Part shown: positions 15,972 to 23,423 of the stretch, in pieces | Layout of the letters: each line of letters begins with the position of its first letter | How positions within the stretch are numbered: position 1 is the first letter of the stretch | Assembly: GCF_000876015.1 (NCBI RefSeq) | Contig: NZ_BBQM01000020.1 | Coordinates: 1-64,000, forward strand | DNA: 64,000 nucleotides | Source: Cupriavidus basilensis | GTDB lineage: Bacteria > Pseudomonadota > Gammaproteobacteria > Burkholderiales > Burkholderiaceae | Direction: 5' to 3' | Program-made: the position numbers and the translations under genes | The notes under the pieces: generated by a model | What the model was told of the DNA's origin: nothing | Databases searched by the model: none | The model's input: the letters and a program-made list of their open reading frames with translations, nothing else

Positions 15972-16790
15972 ATGGAAGACACACACCTGCTTGCGGTGCG
16001 TCAGGACGGCGTACTGACCCTGACGCTCAACCGCCCCGAACGGCGCAATGCGCTGAGCCCACAGTTGTACGAAAACCTGCGCGAGCAGTTGTCCCTGGCG
16101 GCGGCGGACGATGCGATCGGCGCCGTGGTGCTCACGGGCGCCGGCGGCGCGTTCTGCGCCGGCGGCGACGTGGCGCGCATGGCCGACGCGTCGGCGGCCG
16201 AGACCCTGTCGTTCGAGGCCCGCGCGAACCGGCTGCGCCGGCGCGCCGAGATCTGCGAACTGCTGCACGAGATGCCCAAGCTGACGCTGGCCATGATCCG
16301 CGGCGCGGCCGTCGGCGCGGGGCTGTCGATCGCGCTGGCCTGCGACATGCGCATCGGCGACGACACCGCGCGGCTCAAGACCGGCTTCATCGACGTCGGC
16401 GTGCCCGGCGATTTTGGCGGCCACTATTTCCTGCCGCGCATCGTGGGCGCGGCGCGCGCCCGCGAACTCTATCTCTGCTCGCCGCTGCTCGACGCCGGCC
16501 AGGCCGCCGCACTGGGCCTGCTCAACCAGAAAGTCGCCGCGGAGCAGCTCGAAGCCGTGGTCATGGCCATCGCCAGGCATTGCGCAAGCCATTCGCGCAC
16601 GGCGGTCGGCTACATGAAGCGCAACCTCAATGACGCGCTGGGCGCCACGCTCGGCGAAGTGCTGGATGCCGAGGCATGGCGCCACGTGCGCTGCACCGAG
16701 ACGCCCGAGCACCGCGAGGCGGTGCGCGCGCGCGCGGCCCGACGCCGGGCGGCGACGGGCGCGGAGGGCGGCGGCGCGACACCCGCGTGA
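15972..16790 (+). CDS. Enoyl-CoA hydratase/isomerase family protein
   Basis: 272 residues of the crotonase fold. The start at 15972 opens with LLAVRQDGVLTLTLNRPER, the usual crotonase N-terminus. The oxyanion-hole segments are GAFCAGGDV and IRGAAVGAGLSIALACDM. The second catalytic region reads KTGFIDVGVPGDFGG, with Asp where hydratases often carry Glu, so it may be an isomerase, hydrolase-like or ring-acting member instead of a plain hydratase. The C-terminus is rich in Arg and Ala. It is the first gene of the acyl-CoA operon; the SDR gene begins 58 bases after its stop. Confidence 0.88.
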   Translation: MEDTHLLAVRQDGVLTLTLNRPERRNALSPQLYENLREQLSLAAADDAIGAVVLTGAGGAFCAGGDVARMADASAAETLSFEARANRLRRRAEICELLHEMPKLTLAMIRGAAVGAGLSIALACDMRIGDDTARLKTGFIDVGVPGDFGGHYFLPRIVGAARARELYLCSPLLDAGQAAALGLLNQKVAAEQLEAVVMAIARHCASHSRTAVGYMKRNLNDALGATLGEVLDAEAWRHVRCTETPEHREAVRARAARRRAATGAEGGGATPA

Positions 16791-16848
16791 GCCGGGCAGG
16801 GCAGAGCAGTTTCTTCCATTTTTCCCCTTCTTTTTCAGGATGACATCG

Positions 16849-17748
16849 ATGAGCAAGGTTTGTCAGGACCGCGTCGTGATCGTGACGGGCGCCGCCCGTG
16901 GAATCGGACGCGAATACGCGTTGCATCTGGCCGCGCATGGCGCCAGGGTGGTCGTCAACGACCTCGGTAGTTCCCGCGAGGGCATCGGCCAGGACATGTC
17001 CGCGGCGCAGGCGGTGGTCGACGAGATCGTCCATGCCGGCGGCCAGGCCGTGGCCAACGGCGACAACATCGCCGACTGGGAAGGCGCGCGGCGCCTGATC
17101 GCGCATGCGGTCGAGCATTTCGGCCGGCTCGATGCGCTCGTCAACAACGCCGGCATCCTGCGCGACCGCACCATGGTCAACATGGAAGAGGGCGAATGGG
17201 ATGCCGTGGTGACCGTCCACCTGAAAGGCACCTTCGCGCCGTCGCACCATGCCGCGGTCTACTGGCGCGCCACGCAGAAGGCCACGGGCGAGCCGGTCAA
17301 CGGCCGCATCATCAACACGACGTCGTCGTCGGGCCTGTTCGGCAACATCGGGCAGACCAACTACGGCGCGGCCAAGGCCGGCGTCGCGGCGCTGACCGTC
17401 ATCGGCGCGCGCGAGCTCAAGCGCTATGGCGTCACCGTCAATGCCATCTGCCCGCATGCCCAGACCCGCATGACCGAAGGCCTGCGCGAGCGCACGCCCG
17501 AGGAGATCGCCGCGCGCCATCCGCGCTGGATCGCGCCCGTGGTGGTGTGGCTGGCCGGCGCCGACAGCGGCGCGGTGACGGGGCGCGTGTTCGAGGTCGG
17601 CGGCGGCCATCTGGCCGCGCTGGAAGGCTGGCACCGCGGGCCGTCGGCCGAGCCGGTGGACGATGCCGGCAAGATCGGGCCGGTCCTGAGCGACCTGGCC
17701 GCGCGCGCGCGCCGCAATGCCGACATGAAAGGCAACGACCTGGACTGA
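16849..17748 (+). CDS. SDR-family 3-hydroxyacyl-CoA dehydrogenase-like oxidoreductase
   Basis: 299 residues. The Rossmann motif VIVTGAARGIGREYALHLA and the DRTMVNMEEGEWD region resemble the dehydrogenase part of peroxisomal multifunctional enzyme type 2 (17-beta-HSD type 4 group). The catalytic Ser lies in INTTSSSGLFG, and the YxxxK motif in NYGAAKAG. The ATG at 16849 has CAGGA eight bases upstream; an in-frame ATG at 16840 is less well placed. The expected role is NAD(H)-linked oxidation of a 3-hydroxyacyl-CoA formed by the upstream hydratase. Confidence 0.88.
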   Translation: MSKVCQDRVVIVTGAARGIGREYALHLAAHGARVVVNDLGSSREGIGQDMSAAQAVVDEIVHAGGQAVANGDNIADWEGARRLIAHAVEHFGRLDALVNNAGILRDRTMVNMEEGEWDAVVTVHLKGTFAPSHHAAVYWRATQKATGEPVNGRIINTTSSSGLFGNIGQTNYGAAKAGVAALTVIGARELKRYGVTVNAICPHAQTRMTEGLRERTPEEIAARHPRWIAPVVVWLAGADSGAVTGRVFEVGGGHLAALEGWHRGPSAEPVDDAGKIGPVLSDLAARARRNADMKGNDLD

Positions 17749-17751
17749 GCA

Positions 17752-18417
17752 ATGATCGATAAGCGCTGCAAGAACGTAGCCGACGCCATCGCGGGGATCC
17801 GCGACGGCGCGGTGCTGCTGGTCGGCGGCTTCGGCACGTCGGGCCGGCCCACCCGGCTGATGGAGGGCGTGCTGGAGCTGGGGGTGCGCGACCTGACCAT
17901 CGTGGCCAACAACGCGACCATCGGCACCGACATCGTGGGGGACCTGATGCGGGCCGGCCGCATCCGCAAGATCGTGTGCTCGTTCCCGCGCGGGCTGACC
18001 GGAAAGACCATCTTCGACGAGCTCTACCACGCCGGCCGCATCGAGCTGGAACTGGTGCCGCAGGGCACGCTGGCCGAGCGCATCCGCGCCGGTGCGGCCG
18101 GCATCGGCGGCTTCTTCACGCGCACGGCCGCCGGCACCGAACTGGCCCGAGGCAAGGAGACGCGCGAGATCCGCGGCGAGCTGTACGTGCTGGAGGAGCC
18201 GATCACCGGCGACGTGGCGCTGATCAAGGCGCAGCGCGGCGACCGCTGGGGCAACCTGGTCTATCACCGCGGCGCCCGCATCAACAACCCGGTCATGGCG
18301 GGGGCCGCCAGGCTTGCCGTGGCGCAGGTGAGCGAGTTCGTCGAACTGGGCGCGCTGGACCCGGAGCACGTGGTGACGCCCGGCATCTTCATCGACCGGC
18401 TCGTGGAGGCGAAATGA
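17752..18417 (+). CDS. 3-oxoacid/3-oxoadipate-type CoA-transferase subunit A
   Basis: 221 residues, the length of class I alpha subunits such as PcaI/ScoA. CoA-binding glycine motif VLLVGGFGTSGRP, then LTIVANNATIG, IVCSFPRG, ELELVPQGTLAERIRA, GIGGFFTRTAAGT and the ending VVTPGIFIDRLVE match the canonical family closely. It forms a heterodimer with the overlapping downstream gene and moves CoA between succinyl- or acyl-CoA and an oxoacid. The sequence resembles true transferases more than the hydrolase-type IpdA found in steroid clusters. It starts 3 bases after the SDR stop. Confidence 0.92.
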   Translation: MIDKRCKNVADAIAGIRDGAVLLVGGFGTSGRPTRLMEGVLELGVRDLTIVANNATIGTDIVGDLMRAGRIRKIVCSFPRGLTGKTIFDELYHAGRIELELVPQGTLAERIRAGAAGIGGFFTRTAAGTELARGKETREIRGELYVLEEPITGDVALIKAQRGDRWGNLVYHRGARINNPVMAGAARLAVAQVSEFVELGALDPEHVVTPGIFIDRLVEAK

Positions 18418-19112
18418 GCAAAGGACTGAGCAAAGGGCTGAGCCGCGAGGACATGGCGCGCGTGGCCGCCGGCGATATCCCCGACGGCAGCTGCGTGAAC
18501 CTCGGCATCGGCCTGCCGACGCTGATGGCCGACTACGTGCCCGCCGGCCGCGAACTGCTGTTCCACAGCGAGCAGGGCCTGCTGGGGCTGGGACCGAAGG
18601 CCGCGCCCGGCGAGGAAGACGAGGACGTGCTCAATGCCGGCAAGGAATTCATCACGCTGCTGCCGGGCGCGTCGGTGTTCAGCCACAGCGACTCCTTCCT
18701 GATGGTGCGCGGCGGACATATCGACATCGCCTGCCTGGGCGCGTTCCAGGTCGCGGCCAACGGCGATCTCGCCAACTGGTCCACCGGCCTGCCCGGACAG
18801 ATTCCGGGCGTGGGCGGCGCGATGGACCTCGCCTGCGGCGCTGCCCAGGTGTGGGTGCTGATGGAGCACTGCACGAAGGACGGCAAGCCGCGCATCCTGG
18901 ACGCCTGCACCTATCCCCTGACCGCCGCGCGCTGCGTGGACCGGATCTACACCGACCTGGCCGTGATCGACGTCACGCCGCGCGGCCTGGTGGTGCGGCG
19001 CATGGCGCGCGGCCTCGACTTCGCCACCTTGCAGCAATCGACCGCGGCCCCGCTGACCCTGGCGCCGGACTGCGGACCCTACGCGCCGGACGCCGGCCAC
19101 ACTGAACGTTGA
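18414..19112 (+). CDS. 3-oxoacid/3-oxoadipate-type CoA-transferase subunit B
   Basis: 232 residues. Starts with ATG overlapping the subunit A stop by four bases, so the two are translationally coupled. The family blocks NLGIGLPTLMADYVP, LGLGPKAAPGEEDEDV, NAGKEFITLLPG, RGGHIDIACLGAFQV and VGGAMDLACGAAQVWV are present. The active-site Glu that forms the CoA thioester is in HSEQGLLG (usually SENGLLG), so the enzyme should be active as a transferase. The N-terminus carries a small internal repeat (SKGLSKGLS). Confidence 0.92.
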   Translation: MSKGLSKGLSREDMARVAAGDIPDGSCVNLGIGLPTLMADYVPAGRELLFHSEQGLLGLGPKAAPGEEDEDVLNAGKEFITLLPGASVFSHSDSFLMVRGGHIDIACLGAFQVAANGDLANWSTGLPGQIPGVGGAMDLACGAAQVWVLMEHCTKDGKPRILDACTYPLTAARCVDRIYTDLAVIDVTPRGLVVRRMARGLDFATLQQSTAAPLTLAPDCGPYAPDAGHTER

Positions 19113-19122
19113 TCGAGTCACC

Positions 19123-20109
19123 ATGAAAACAGCGATTACGAAACTGCTCGGCATCGAGCACCCGATCGTGCAGGGCGGCATGCAGTGGGTCGGCCGGGCG
19201 GAGCTGGTGGCGGCGGTCTCCAACGCCGGCGCGCTGGGCATCCTGACGGCGCTGACGCAGCCCTCGCCCGAGGCGCTGTCAGCCGAGATCGCGCGCACGC
19301 GGACCATGACGGACAAGCCCTTCGGCGTGAACCTGACCTTCCTGCCGACGCTCAAGCCGGTGCCCTACGAGGCCTATCGCGACGCCATCATCGATGCCGG
19401 CGTGACGATCGTCGAGACCGCCGGCAACAATCCCTCGCAGCACCTGCCCGCGTTCAAGCGGGCGGGCATCAAGGTGATCCACAAGTGCACCACCGCGCGG
19501 CATGCGCTCAAGGCGCAGCAGATGGGGGTGGATGCCGTCAGCATCGACGGCTTCGAGTGCGCCGGGCACGTCGGCGAGGAAGACATCCCGGGCCTGATCC
19601 TGATCCCGGCCGCGGTGGCGCAGCTCGACATCCCGGTCATCGCCTCCGGCGGATTCGGCGATGCGCGCGGGCTGGTGGCGGCGCTGGCGCTGGGCGCCGA
19701 GGGCATCAACATGGGCACGCGCTTCATGTGCACCCGCGAGGCGCCGATCCACGACCGCATCAAGCAGGCCATCGTGGCCAACAGCGAGCGCGACACCTGC
19801 CTGATCCTGCGCAGCCTGAAGAACAGCAGCCGGGTGGCGCGCACCGCGCTGTCCGAGAGCGTCATCGCGATGGAGCGCGCCGGCGCCACCATCCAGGAGA
19901 TCGCCCCCAAGGTGGCCGGCGTGCGCGGCCGCGGCGTCTACGAGAACGGCGACGTGGAGGAGGGCATCTGGACCGTGGGCCTGGTGCAGGCGCTGATCGA
20001 GGACATCCCCACCTGCGCGGAGCTGGTGGGCCGCATCATCCGGCAGGCCGAGGCGCTGATCGCCGACCGGCTGGCCGGGCTGGCCGGCGTCCCGCTGCGC
20101 GCGGCGTAG
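19123..20109 (+). CDS. Nitronate monooxygenase/2-nitropropane dioxygenase-like FMN protein
   Basis: 328 residues of the FMN-binding TIM-barrel family. Visible motifs are KTAITKLLGIEHPIVQGGM at the N-terminus, AAVSNAGALGILTA, CTTARHALKAQQMGVDAVS, FECAGHVGEEDIPG with the catalytic-type His, and phosphate-binding IASGGFGDARGLVAALALGA with GINMGTRFM. Relatives include nitronate monooxygenases and IpdC-type reductases from ring-degradation clusters. The acyl-CoA context makes an enoyl or ring reductase role at least as likely as nitroalkane oxidation. It follows the CoA-transferase by 10 bases. Confidence 0.85.
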   Translation: MKTAITKLLGIEHPIVQGGMQWVGRAELVAAVSNAGALGILTALTQPSPEALSAEIARTRTMTDKPFGVNLTFLPTLKPVPYEAYRDAIIDAGVTIVETAGNNPSQHLPAFKRAGIKVIHKCTTARHALKAQQMGVDAVSIDGFECAGHVGEEDIPGLILIPAAVAQLDIPVIASGGFGDARGLVAALALGAEGINMGTRFMCTREAPIHDRIKQAIVANSERDTCLILRSLKNSSRVARTALSESVIAMERAGATIQEIAPKVAGVRGRGVYENGDVEEGIWTVGLVQALIEDIPTCAELVGRIIRQAEALIADRLAGLAGVPLRAA

Positions 20110-20175
20110 TGGCGTAACGGAGCAACGGAGCAACGGCGAGACCCGCTCACCGACCGATCTTTCAAGGAGACTGCA

Positions 20176-20640
20176 ATGCTGGAAGTAGAAACACCCGAGG
20201 ACATGGCGCAGTATGTGGGCAAGCCGCTGGGCGTCAGCGACTGGCTGACGGTGGACCAGGAGCGCATCGATGCGTTCGCCCGCGTGTCGGGAGACGAGAA
20301 CTGGATCCACGTGGACGTGGAGCGGGCGCGCCGGGAACTGCCCGGCGGCAAGACCATCGCGCATGGCATGCTGACGCTGTCGCTGGTCACGTACATGGGC
20401 GGCAACATCCTGCGCATCCGCCAGCGCTCGCGCGGCATCAACTACGGTTCGAACAAGGTCCGCTTCACCGCGCCGGTGCAGTGCGGCGCGCGCATCCGGC
20501 TGCACCGCACGCTCGAAAAGTACGAGGCCATCGACGGCGGCGCGCGGCTGACGTTCGGCAACCGGATGGAGATCGAGGGCATGGAGCGCCCCGCGCTGGT
20601 CGCGGAAACCGTGTCGGTCATCTACGCCCGGGGGGCATGA
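20176..20640 (+). CDS. MaoC-like (R)-specific enoyl-CoA hydratase
   Basis: 154 residues with a hot-dog fold. The catalytic Asp/His pair lies in ARVSGDENWIHVDVERA, followed by GKTIAHGMLTLSL, the standard hydratase 2 motif. YGSNKVRFTAPVQCGARI is also family typical. GGAG lies upstream of the ATG. It hydrates a 2-enoyl-CoA to the (R)-3-hydroxyacyl-CoA. It overlaps the DUF35 gene by four bases. A MaoC, DUF35 and thiolase-like trio is a recurring arrangement in acyl-CoA side-chain shortening systems. Confidence 0.9.
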   Translation: MLEVETPEDMAQYVGKPLGVSDWLTVDQERIDAFARVSGDENWIHVDVERARRELPGGKTIAHGMLTLSLVTYMGGNILRIRQRSRGINYGSNKVRFTAPVQCGARIRLHRTLEKYEAIDGGARLTFGNRMEIEGMERPALVAETVSVIYARGA

Positions 20641-21017
20641 TGGCCCCTGCCGCCCAATCCCCATACGAGGTCTACCTCGGCCACCTGCGCGAGGGCCGGC
20701 TTGCCTACCAGTTCAGCCCGGCCGCGGACCGCGCGGTGTTCTATCCCCGCGTGCTGTGCCCGTACACCGGTAGCACCGACCTGCAATGGCGCGTGAGCAA
20801 GGGCCTGGGCACGGTCTACAGCACGACCGTGGTCTACCCGCGCGACGGCGCGCCGTACAACGTGGCGCTGATCGACTGCGACGAAGGCTTCCGGCTGATG
20901 AGCCGCGTCGAGCAGATGCCCGCCGGCGCGGTGGCGATCGGCATGCGCGTATCGTTCCAGGTCCACGCGAATGGCGACGATCCCTATCCTGTTTTCCATC
21001 CGGTGACCGTGGCATGA
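20637..21017 (+). CDS. DUF35 OB-fold protein, partner of the thiolase-like enzyme
   Basis: 126 residues starting at an ATG that overlaps the MaoC stop. DUF35 proteins have a short rubredoxin-like zinc ribbon and an OB fold. Here the ribbon is degenerate: PRVLCPYTGSTDLQW keeps one Cys of the expected CxxC. The OB part is visible in KGLGTVYSTTVVYP and PYNVALIDCDEGFRLMSRV. These proteins bind acyl-CoA and form complexes with thiolase-like enzymes, as in ChsH2-Ltp2 of steroid degradation. The four-base overlap with the downstream gene supports a complex. Confidence 0.85.
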   Translation: MMAPAAQSPYEVYLGHLREGRLAYQFSPAADRAVFYPRVLCPYTGSTDLQWRVSKGLGTVYSTTVVYPRDGAPYNVALIDCDEGFRLMSRVEQMPAGAVAIGMRVSFQVHANGDDPYPVFHPVTVA

Positions 21018-22174
21018 CATCCTCCCTCATCAAGCGCGGCAGCGCGGCCATCGTGGGCGCCGCCGAATCCGACCTGGGCGAAGTCGGCCCGGGATACACC
21101 CCGATCGACCTGATGGCGCAGGCCGTGCGGCGCGCGCTGGACGACTGCGGGCTGGCCCTGTCCGACGTCGACGGGCTTTTCTGCGCGACGTCGCAGAGCC
21201 GGCTGTCCGGCCTGGCGCTGGCGGAGTACCTGGGGTTGCCCGAAGCCTACGTGGACTCCACGTCGACCGGCGGCTCGTCGTTCATGCTGCACCTGGCGCA
21301 CGCGCAAATGGCGATCGCCGCCGGCGCCTGCAAGGTTGCCGTCATCGCCTACGGCAGCACGCAGCGCTCGCTCGGCCGCAAGAACACCAGCGCGGCCGAG
21401 CCCAATCCGTACGAGTCGCCGTTCAAGCCGTTCATGCCGCCGACGGCCTATGCGCTGGCGGCCGCGCGCCACATGCACGAGTTCGGCACCACGCGCGAGC
21501 AACTGGCGGAGGTGGCGGTCGCCGCGCGGCAATGGGCGCTGCTGAACCCGGTGGCCTGGGAAAAGAAGCCGCTCACGGTGGAAGAGGTGCTGGGCGCGCG
21601 CATGGTGAGCTATCCGCTGACCATTCGCGATTGCTGCCTCGTCACCGATGGCGGCGGCGCCATCGTGGTGACGTCGGCCGAGCGCGCGCGCGGCATGCGC
21701 CGCCCGCCCGTGTATGTGCTGGGCGCCGGCACCGTCACCACGCATCACAGCATCTCCAGCATGCCCGACCTGACGCACAGCGGCGCGCGGCGCGCGGGCG
21801 AGATCGCCTACGCGATGGCGGGCCTGCGCCCGGCGGACGTCGACGTGGCGCTGGTGTACGACGCCTTCACGATCAACACGATCCTGTTCATGGAAGACCT
21901 CGGCTTCTGCGCCAAGGGCGAGGGCGGCGCGTTCGTCAGCGGCGGCCGCATTGCCCCGGGCGGCACGTTCCCGGTCAATACCAACGGCGGCGGGCTGTCC
22001 TACTGCCATCCGGGCATGTACGGCATGTTCCTGCTGATCGAGGCGGTGCGGCAACTGCGCGGCGAATGCGGCGCGCGCCAGGCGGCCGGCGCGGAGATCG
22101 CGCTCGCGCACGGAAACGGCGGCGTGCTGTCGTCGCAGAACACCGTCATTCTGGGGGCGGCGCACACGGTGTAG
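21014..22174 (+). CDS. Thiolase-like protein lacking catalytic cysteines (SCP-x/Ltp2-like)
   Basis: 386 residues of the thiolase fold. The place of the nucleophilic Cys (usually NxxCxSG) reads STSTGGSSFM, and the second Cys motif near the C-terminus reads AHGNGGVLSSQ, so neither thiolase cysteine is present. A His remains in SYCHPGMYG. Tyrosines occur in LVYDAFTINT and in PGMYG, at places where Ltp2-type retro-aldolases carry their catalytic residues. With the coupled DUF35 gene this suggests an aldolase or another C-C bond role instead of ordinary thiolysis. It is last in the operon. Confidence 0.85.
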   Translation: MTSSLIKRGSAAIVGAAESDLGEVGPGYTPIDLMAQAVRRALDDCGLALSDVDGLFCATSQSRLSGLALAEYLGLPEAYVDSTSTGGSSFMLHLAHAQMAIAAGACKVAVIAYGSTQRSLGRKNTSAAEPNPYESPFKPFMPPTAYALAAARHMHEFGTTREQLAEVAVAARQWALLNPVAWEKKPLTVEEVLGARMVSYPLTIRDCCLVTDGGGAIVVTSAERARGMRRPPVYVLGAGTVTTHHSISSMPDLTHSGARRAGEIAYAMAGLRPADVDVALVYDAFTINTILFMEDLGFCAKGEGGAFVSGGRIAPGGTFPVNTNGGGLSYCHPGMYGMFLLIEAVRQLRGECGARQAAGAEIALAHGNGGVLSSQNTVILGAAHTV

Positions 22175-22240
22175 TTTCTCCGGGGCATGGCTATGGCCCT
22201 TCCGATTCCGATGTCGCCCGCAACCGCGCGTGCCCGGCCC

Positions 22241-22410
22241 TCACGCCTGCGCGGCGTTTCCCTCGGCGGCGGGATAGTCGGTGCAGCCGTGCTCCGCGCC
22301 GCCGAACAGCGAGCCGGCGTCGAACGCGGCGAGCGGCAGGCCTTCGGCCGCGCGCGGGAAGTCCGTTTGGCTAAAGCCGCCGCGGTTCTCGTACCCCGCC
22401 ACCGGGACCG
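22241..22410 (-). pseudogene. Coding-like fragment, C-terminus of an unknown gene
   Basis: On the minus strand a frame with strongly GC-biased third positions runs to a TGA at 22241-22243, ending in FGGAEHGCTDYPAAEG and a short tail. It has no start and merges upstream with the end of the GntR gene in another frame. I do not recognise the family. It looks like the tail of a gene whose front was lost. Confidence 0.35.
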
Positions 22411-22443
22411 GCGGGGTGAGGGGGCCGGAGGGAGCGCGGCGCG

Positions 22444-23178
22444 TCAGCCGCCGCTCGCGTCGTCGATCTGGTCGCGCGCCACCGTGATGACTTCCATGAC
22501 GCTGCTGCCGATGTGCCGCTTCATTGCCGTGGCCGCCGCCTCGGTCTGGCCGGCGCGGCTCAGGCGGATCAGCTCCATGTGTTCCTGGCGCGCCTGCAGG
22601 CGCTGCGGCACGCTGACCACGCGGAAGTTGAGGTAGCGCTCGGACTTCTCGTGCAGCGTGCGCACGATGTTCAGCGCGAACGGCCGGTTGGCCGGCCGGT
22701 ACAGCGTTTCGTGCAGCTGCCAGTTGAGGCGGCTCCAGGCGTCGGCGGGAGCGCTGTCCATTTCATTCACCAGCGCCTCGGCGCGCGCCAGGTCCGCGGC
22801 CTGCAGCTGCGGCACGGCCAGGCGCAGCAGCCACGGCTCGAGCTGCACGCGCAGTTCGAAGAACTCCTGCACTTCGTCCACCGACAACTGCGCCACGTAG
22901 GCGCCGCGGTGCGGCTGCAGATTCACCAGGCCTTCGGAGCTGAGCAGGCGGATCGCCTCGCGCAGCGGGATGCGGCTCACGCCCAGTTCTTCCGCGAGCG
23001 CTTCCTGGCGCAGCGCCGAGCCCGGCGCGAGCTTGCCCGAGAGGATGCGCTGGCGCAGGTCGGCCGCCACCATTTCCACCGCGGTGGCGCGCACCAGGCG
23101 GGCGCCGCCAGGGCCGTCGGCCGTGGATGAGGAAGGGGAGGAAGAAGGCGCGGACATACGGGAAAAGTGGCTAGTCAT
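22444..23178 (-). CDS. GntR-family (FadR/FCD subfamily) transcriptional regulator
   Basis: 244 residues. After a Ser-rich N-terminus the winged helix reads ADLRQRILSGKLAPG, LAEELGVSRIPLREAIRLL and EGLVNLQPHRGAYVA. The all-helical FCD effector domain follows (EFFELRVQLEPWLLRLA ... NWQLHETLYRPANRP ... HMELIRLSRAG), with the usual metal or carboxylate-binding His residues. An internal ATG at 23157 may be the true start, since the first 15 codons are not conserved in type. It is divergent from the GGT-like gene, with an A+T-rich promoter region between, and probably controls that set. Confidence 0.9.
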   Translation of the reverse strand: MTSHFSRMSAPSSSPSSSTADGPGGARLVRATAVEMVAADLRQRILSGKLAPGSALRQEALAEELGVSRIPLREAIRLLSSEGLVNLQPHRGAYVAQLSVDEVQEFFELRVQLEPWLLRLAVPQLQAADLARAEALVNEMDSAPADAWSRLNWQLHETLYRPANRPFALNIVRTLHEKSERYLNFRVVSVPQRLQARQEHMELIRLSRAGQTEAAATAMKRHIGSSVMEVITVARDQIDDASGG

Positions 23179-23240
23179 GACGTGCTCGGCATTGTCTCTG
23201 ATTTTGTGGCGCGGCTGCGGCTTGTTTTTTGCACAACGTC

Positions 23241-23294
23241 ATTGTATATTAGATCCAATTTGTGAAAACAGCAAGACAGAACCGCATAGATCCA
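23241..23294. promoter_or_regulatory. A+T-rich divergent promoter with repeated TAGATCCA
   Basis: TAGATCCA occurs at 23250-23257 and 23287-23294. The first overlaps an ATTG ... CAAT inverted pair (from 23241). These are candidate GntR operator elements in the otherwise GC-rich intergenic region. Confidence 0.4.
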
Positions 23295-23423
23295 CAATAT
23301 CTACCCAGGTATCTGGCCAAGAAGGCCGGCGGTGCCTGCACATTGGATATTTGATTCAGTGCTGCGTGCGTGACCGGCCCCCTCGAAAAACTCCTTTCCC
23401 AAGACGTTCTACCAAAAATCCAA

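Noticed and set aside
17752..19112. IpdAB-type steroid ring hydrolase
   Set aside because: Lengths and motifs match canonical PcaIJ/SCOT-type transferases, and the active-site Glu is in place.
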